A DNA stretch of 64,000 nucleotides from Siphonodentalium dalli (lineage: Eukaryota > Mollusca > Scaphopoda > Gadilida > Siphonodentaliidae), in NCBI GenBank assembly GCA_032622095.1, contig CP136064.1, positions 279,021,614-279,085,613 of the forward strand, written 5' to 3'. The notes under the pieces are model-generated. The model was not told the DNA's origin. It made no database searches and saw only the letters and a program-made list of their open reading frames with translations. The position numbers and the translations under genes are program-made. Positions 58,403 to 64,000 of this stretch are shown piece after piece; positions within the stretch are counted from its first letter, which is position 1; every line of letters begins with the position of its first letter.

Positions 58403-61400
58403 TAGCTCAACTTAGGTAGGGGAATAATTTAATGGTTGACAGTAAATGGAGGAATAGGAAAGGTGCTAATTGAAATGTCTAACATGCGCCAAAGGATTTA
58501 GTGATGCAAAGAGTAAAATACAAGATGGCTGCTAGTGGCCATTTTTTTTGGCCAATTGACCCCAAAAGAACTCGTTCCCATCTACGTATAATTGTTAACA
58601 TCCATGACAAATTTTATGAAGATCTGACCAAAGCTACGACATACAAATTTCATGATGATCAGACGAACAGTACGACCTGTAGACCGCGCCAATGGATTGA
58701 ATTTTGAAATCCAAGATGGCCGCTGGCAGCCATGTTTTTTGGCCGAATGACCCCACAATGATTCGTTCCCATCTACATGTCAATGTCAACATTCATGACA
58801 AATTTAATAAATATCAGACCAAAGGTATGACCTGTAGCCCACGCCAAAGGATTTAGTCATGCAAAAAGTAAAATGCTGGTGGCAATGTTTTTTGACCGAA
58901 TGACCCCAAAACGACTCGTTCCCATCTACATGTCATTGTTATAATTAATGACAAATTTCATGACCATTTGACCAAAGCTACGACCTGTAGCCCGCACCAA
59001 GGATTTAGTCATGCAAAGAGTAAAATCCAAGATGGCTGCTGGCGGCAATGTTTTTTGACCAAATGACCCCAAAACGACTCGATCCCATCTACATGTCATT
59101 GTTATCATTCATGACAAATTTCATGATGATCAGACGAACAGTACGACCTGTAGCCCGCGCCAATGGATTGAATTTTGAAATCCAAGATGGCCGCCAGCAG
59201 CCATGTTTTTTGGCCGAATGACCCGACAATGATTCGTTCCCATTTACATGTCAATGTCAACGTTCATGACAAATTTTATAAAGATTAGACCAAAGGCACG
59301 ACCTATAGCCCGCGCCAAAGGATTTAGTCATGCAAAGAGTAAAATCCAAGATGGCTGCTGGCGGCCATGTTTTTTGGCCGAACGACTCCAAAATCACTCG
59401 TTCCCATCTACATGTCAGTGTTAACATCCATGACAAATTTCATAAACTTCCGACCAACACAACGACCTGTAGCCCGCGCCAAAGGATTTAGTCATGCAAA
59501 GAGTAAAATCCAAGATGGCTGCTGGCAGCCATGTTTTTTGGCCGAACGACCCCAAAATCACTCGTTCCCATCTACATGTCATTATTAACATCAATGACAA
59601 ATTTCATGATGATCAGACGAACAGTACGACCTGTAGCCCGCGCCAATGGATTGAATCTTGAAATCCAAGATGGCTGCCAGCGGCCATGTTTTTTGGCCGA
59701 ATGACCCCAAAATTACTCGTTCCCATCTACATGTCAATGTCAACATTCATGACAAATTTCATAAAGATCAGACCAAAGGTACGACCTGTAGCCCGCGCCA
59801 AAGGATTTAGTCATGCAAAGAGTAAAATACAAGATGGCTGCTGGCGGCCATGTTTTTTGGCCGAACGACACCAAAATCACTCGTTCCCATCTACATGTCA
59901 TTATTAACATCAATGACAAATTTCATGATGATCAGGCGAACAGTACGATCTGTAGCCCGCGCCAATGGATTGAATCTTGAAATCCAAGATGGCTGCCAGC
60001 GGCCATGTTTTTAGGCCGAATGACCCCAAAATGACTCGTTCCCATCTACATGTCAATGTCAACATTCATGACAAATTTCATAAAGATCAGACCAAAGGTA
60101 CGACCTGTAGCCCGGGCCAAAGGATTTAGTCATGCAAAGAGTAAAATCCAAGATGGCTGCTGGCGGCCATGTTTTTCGGCCGAACAACTCCAAAATCACT
60201 CGTTCCCATCTACATGTCATTGTTAACATCCATGACAAATTTCATGATGTTCCGATCAAAGCTACGACCTGTAGCCCGCGCCAAAGGATTTAGTCATGCA
60301 AAGAGTAAAATCCAAGATGGCTGCTGGCGGCCATGTTTATTGGCCGAACGACCCCAAAATGACTCGTTCCCATCTACATGTCAATATTAACATCCATGAC
60401 AAATTTCATGATGATCAGACGAACAGTACGACCTGTAGCCCGCGCCAATGGATTGAATTTTGAAATCTAAGATGGCCGCCAGCGGCCATGTTTTTTGGCC
60501 GAATGACCCCACAATGATTCGTTCCCATCTACATGTCAATGTCAACATTCATGACAAATTTCATAAAGATTAGACCAAAGGTACAACCTGTAGCCCGCGC
60601 CAAAGGATTTAGTCATGCAAAGAGTAAAATCCAAGATGGCTGCTGGCGGCAATGTTTTTTGGCCGAACGACACCAAAATCACTTGTTGCCATCTACATGT
60701 CATTATTAACATCAATGACAAATTTCATGATGATCAGGCGAACAGTACGATCTGTAGCCCGCGCCAATGGATTGAATCTTGAAATCCAAGATGGCTGCCA
60801 GCGGCCATGTTTTTAGGCCGAATGACCCCAAAATGACTCGTTCCCATCTACATGTCAATGTCAACATTCATGACAAATTTCATAAAGATCAGACCAAAGG
60901 TACGACCTGTAGCCCGGGCCAAAGGATTTAGTCATGCAAAGAGTAAAATCCAAGATGGCTGCTGGCGGCCATGTTTTTCGGCCGAACGACCCCAAAATCA
61001 CTCGTTCCCATCTACATGTCATTGTTAACATCCATGACAAATTTCATGATGTTCTGATCGAAGCTACGACCTGTAGCCCGCGCCAAAGGATTTAGTCATG
61101 CAAAGAGTAAAATCCAAGATGGCTGCTGGTGGCCATGTTTATTGGCCGAACAACCCCAAAACGACTCGTTCCCATCTACATGTCAATATTAACATCCATG
61201 ACAAATTTCATGATGATCAGACGAACAGTACGACCTGTAGCCCGCGCCAATGGATTGAATCTTGAAATCCAAGATGGCTGCCAGCGGCCATGTTTTTTGG
61301 CAGAATGACCCCAAAATGACTCGTTCCCATCTACATGTCAATGTCAACATTCATGACAAATTTCATAAAGATCAGACCAAAGGTACGACCTGTAGCCCGG

Positions 61401-62496
61401 GCCAAAGGATTTAGTCATGCAAAGAGTAAAATCCAAGATGGCTGCTGGCGGCCATATTTTTCGGCCGAACGACCCCAAAATCACTCGTTCCCATCTACAT
61501 GTCATTGTTAACATCCATGACCAATTTCATGATGTTCCGATCGAAGCTACGAACTGTAGCCCGCGCCAAAGGATTTAGTCATGCAAAGAGTAAAATCCAA
61601 GATGGCTGCTGGTGGCCATGTTTATTGGCCGAACAACCCCAAAATGACTCGTTCCCATCTACATGTCAATATTAACATCCATGACAAATTTCATGATGAT
61701 CAGACGAACAGTACGACCTGTAGCCCGCGCCAATGGATTGAATTTTGAAATCTAAGATGGCCACCAGCGGCCATGTTTTTTGGCCGAATGACCCCACATT
61801 GATTCGTTCCCATCTACATGTCAATGTCAACATTCATGACAAATTTCATAAAGATTAGACCAAAGGTACAACCTGTAGCCCGCGCCAAAGGATTTAGTCA
61901 TGCAAAGAGTAAAATCCAAGATGGCTGCTGGCGGCCATGTTTTTTGGCCGAACAACTCCAAAATCACTCGTTCCCATCTACATGACAGTGTTAACATCCA
62001 TGACAAATTTCATAAACTTCCGACCAAAACAACGACCTGTAGCCCGCGCCAAAGGATTTAGTCATGCAAAGAGTAAAATCCAAGATGGCTGCTGGCAGCC
62101 ATGTTTTTTGGCCGAACGACCCCAAAATCACTCGTTCCCATCTACATGTCATTATTAACATCAATGACAAATTTCATGATGATCAGATGAACAGTACGAC
62201 CTGTAGGCCGCGCCAATGGATTGAATCTTGAAATCCAAAATGGCTGCCAGCGGCCATGTTTTTTGGCCGAATGACCCAAAAATGACTCGTTCCCATCTAC
62301 ATGTCAATGTCAACATTCATGACAAATTTCATGAAGATCAGACCAAAGGTACAACCTGTAGCCCGCGCCAAAGGAAATTGTTGACGGACACACGCACACA
62401 CGCACACACGCACACACGAACACACGCACACACGGACACACGGACGACGGACGCCAAACCATGGCAATAGCTCAAACTTACAAGTAAGTTGAGCTA
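58403..62496 (+). mobile_element. Pearl/Helentron-like element with expanded tandem core
   Basis: The left end starts tagctcaactta (58403-58414) and the right end is its inverse, taagttgagcta (62485-62496). The right end is a stem-loop, agctcaaacttacaagtaag plus ttgagct, followed by aat, preceded by an ACGG/CACACG microsatellite (62386-62450) and gacggacgacggacgcc. Between lie about 24 tandem units. Short inverted ends, a ~160-bp tandem core, a microsatellite and a 3' hairpin are the layout of bivalve Pearl elements and other Helentron-associated non-autonomous elements. No Rep/helicase is coded. Confidence 0.75.
58494..62385 (+). repeat. About 160-bp tandem core, about 24 units, two alternating types
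   Basis: Type A units begin ggatttagtcatgcaaagag, type B ggattgaatcttgaaatcc. Both continue with caagatggctgc, cggccatgttttttggccga, ctcgttcccatctacatgtc, catgacaaatttcat and cgacctgtagcccgcgcc. Starts at 58849, 59001, 59165, 59320, 59484 and 59648 give periods of 152-164 bp. Several near-identical multi-unit blocks (around 59940-60300 and 60740-61100) show recent segmental expansion. The 73-codon frames inside are repeat artefacts. Confidence 0.94.
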
Positions 62497-63825
62497 ATAA
62501 GCCTATGCACACGGCTCAGCCATTTTACAATTCCGGCGGCGGAGATTTTTAAATGTGGCTGGCGTTAGAAATAATATGGCTGGCGGCGGCTTGTGGCCAA
62601 TATGGCTGGCGGCCGCGGCGGCGTGCGGTGGCGGCTTCGGGCTCTAACCCAGAGTCGAACTGAACATCACCAGGTGTAGTTCAATAAAAAATACGTCAGA
62701 TAGCTCTAGGGTAGGGTGAACTTAATGCAGTCTGACAATATCAGCTAACAACTCATGACAGAATATTACAATAATTCTTATACTTCATGACAGTCTCTTT
62801 ACTCATACAGTTAGTTGATGCATGAGTGTAATGTATGAAATAAGTATTTGTATCAGTGTTTGTATACTAAAATTGATTATTCTCATAATGTATCAGAATA
62901 ATGTATAGTTAATAATATATAGTAGACACAGGTAGACATATAATAGTAAATCAAGAGTACAGCCAGTATACTGTAAACAGAAGACCAAATTGGAGTTATC
63001 TTCCCTACACCAACACAATGACGTTACGCTTACTGTGACCTCGTCTCCACGGTCACATGTCACTAAAGTGCACATCGTGTATATGGATTTGGCACTAAAT
63101 TGACCATCCGCGTTCAAACTCAAAGGGTTAAAAATTATTTTAGGCCTAGTCCCTAAGTCGTAATGCGAGGTCGGGTCGGTGGTCATGCAGGCATACATAA
63201 AAGCTAATTCGTACACTGGTTCATATGCACATTTTCCTTTTTGGTATTACTATAGGCTATAGACATACTAGTTGATGCTGGTTGATGTCTGAAAAAAAGA
63301 TAAATTTAATTTTGTGTAATTTTTCATTCTATTATATGCCCTAACACTGGCCCTAGTTATTTTTTGTTGTCATTCCAGGGGATTCAACATATTTTTCATC
63401 TACTCACATTTAGTTGAGATTATCGCTGATTACTGCTGATTATCGCATAATTATCAGCCAAGAAAATATTTGTCTTGCACATGTTTGTAAACAGGAAGTA
63501 ACATTTAATTTGGTCTTTCAAAGAAGGGACCAATATAGAGCGGTTGGTCGTTTTTACAGAGGGGACCAACATAAAGCTTTGGGGTTTTGGGGTGGGTGTC
63601 TAAATTTTATGAAAAAAAAAATGCAAGAAAGGGTGGGTGGGTGTAAAAGAATGGCAATGTAAAAAAAACACCCCCACATCTCGCAATTTTTTTATAGTGG
63701 GCACTGGTCCCCAATGCAACTGCTACCGAATTGTATAGTTTGCCTAAAAGACCCATGTTTCACTTACTTTAGTTTTAAAGTAGGGTATTATTTATTTGTT
63801 GTTAGTATCTAAGAAGTTTCAACTG
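62497..63825. other. 1.3 kb without recognised gene
   Basis: A ggctggcggc-rich patch at 62535-62640, then AT-rich DNA. The 107-codon minus-strand frame at 62893-63216 has no recognisable signature. Confidence 0.35.
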
Positions 63826-64000
63826 ATAATTGACTGATGACTAACTAGATACCGATGACTGACTAGAGACCAATGACTGACTAGATATCGATGACTGACT
63901 AGAGACTGATGACTGACTAGATACCGATGACTGACTAGAGACCAATGACTGACTAGATATCGATGACTGACTAGAGACTGATGACTGACTAGATACCGAT
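63826..64000 (+). repeat. 18-bp tandem array running off the window
   Basis: Unit atgactgactagataccg with alternating agagacca, agatatcg and agagactg variants, giving a higher-order period of about 72 bp. Continues past 64000. Confidence 0.93.

Noticed and set aside
59367-62158. Repeated 73-codon frames as a gene family
   Set aside because: They recur with the 160-bp satellite and have no coding signature; frames shift with unit type.
62893-63216. 107-codon minus-strand frame as a small secreted protein
   Set aside because: No convincing signal peptide, family signature or splice context, and composition typical of translated AT-rich DNA.

Overview
The window is eukaryotic, repeat-dominated DNA from what is probably a marine invertebrate, most likely a mollusc. 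The evidence for that is an AT-rich, intron-like background, a tRNA-derived SINE with an (AATC)n tail, several decayed non-LTR retrotransposons, a Pearl/Helentron-like element with a core of about 160-bp tandem units, and a long C-terminal reverse-transcriptase zinc-knuckle type common in marine invertebrates. The taxon is inferred, not proven. I see no intact host gene. Every recognisable coding stretch belongs to a mobile element or to a broken transposon-like family.

Region 1-4250 holds an RT fragment, three diverged tandem copies of a unit of roughly half a kilobase (one split by a SINE with a perfect 12-bp target-site duplication), and palindromic MITE-like DNA. Region 4251-14980 is one 10.7-kb palindrome. 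Each arm is 1,370 bp of unique DNA plus 2.7-3.0 kb of a 45-48-bp satellite, and the 2.2-kb spacer carries an RT fragment. This is the architecture of a foldback transposon. Region 14975-19243 has a 142-bp tandem array, a dead LINE RT, a 51-bp minisatellite and a second LINE C-terminal fragment.

Region 19244-25500 is mostly unassigned AT-rich DNA with degenerate satellite relatives, then a cluster of SINE-like repeats with (TA)n tails and a 122-bp tandem array. Region 25565-38282 is a composite LINE locus. A 2.6-kb segment is tandemly duplicated, and a plus-strand 5' half (5' minisatellite and broken ORF1) faces a minus-strand copy (5' region, ORF1, RT) in which the endonuclease part is missing. 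This gives a second large palindrome.

Region 38283-45760 holds many short elements: a 38-bp array interrupted by a hAT-like MITE, a Tc1/mariner-like hairpin MITE, an 82-bp array with one inverted unit, and a triple-hairpin MITE family. Position 46449-48531 is a three-frame pseudogene of a conserved invertebrate family with acidic motifs reminiscent of PIN/5'-nuclease folds. Region 49240-52649 has 28/30/32-bp and 50-bp arrays. Region 52927-57330 has a nested palindromic MITE, further MITEs and a second, 1.2-kb foldback-like element. Region 58403-62496 is the Pearl/Helentron-like element. The window ends inside an 18-bp tandem array.

The parts do not form a pathway. The common theme is inverted-repeat elements whose arms or cores are tandem arrays, in two foldback-like elements, one Helentron-like element and one LINE palindrome.
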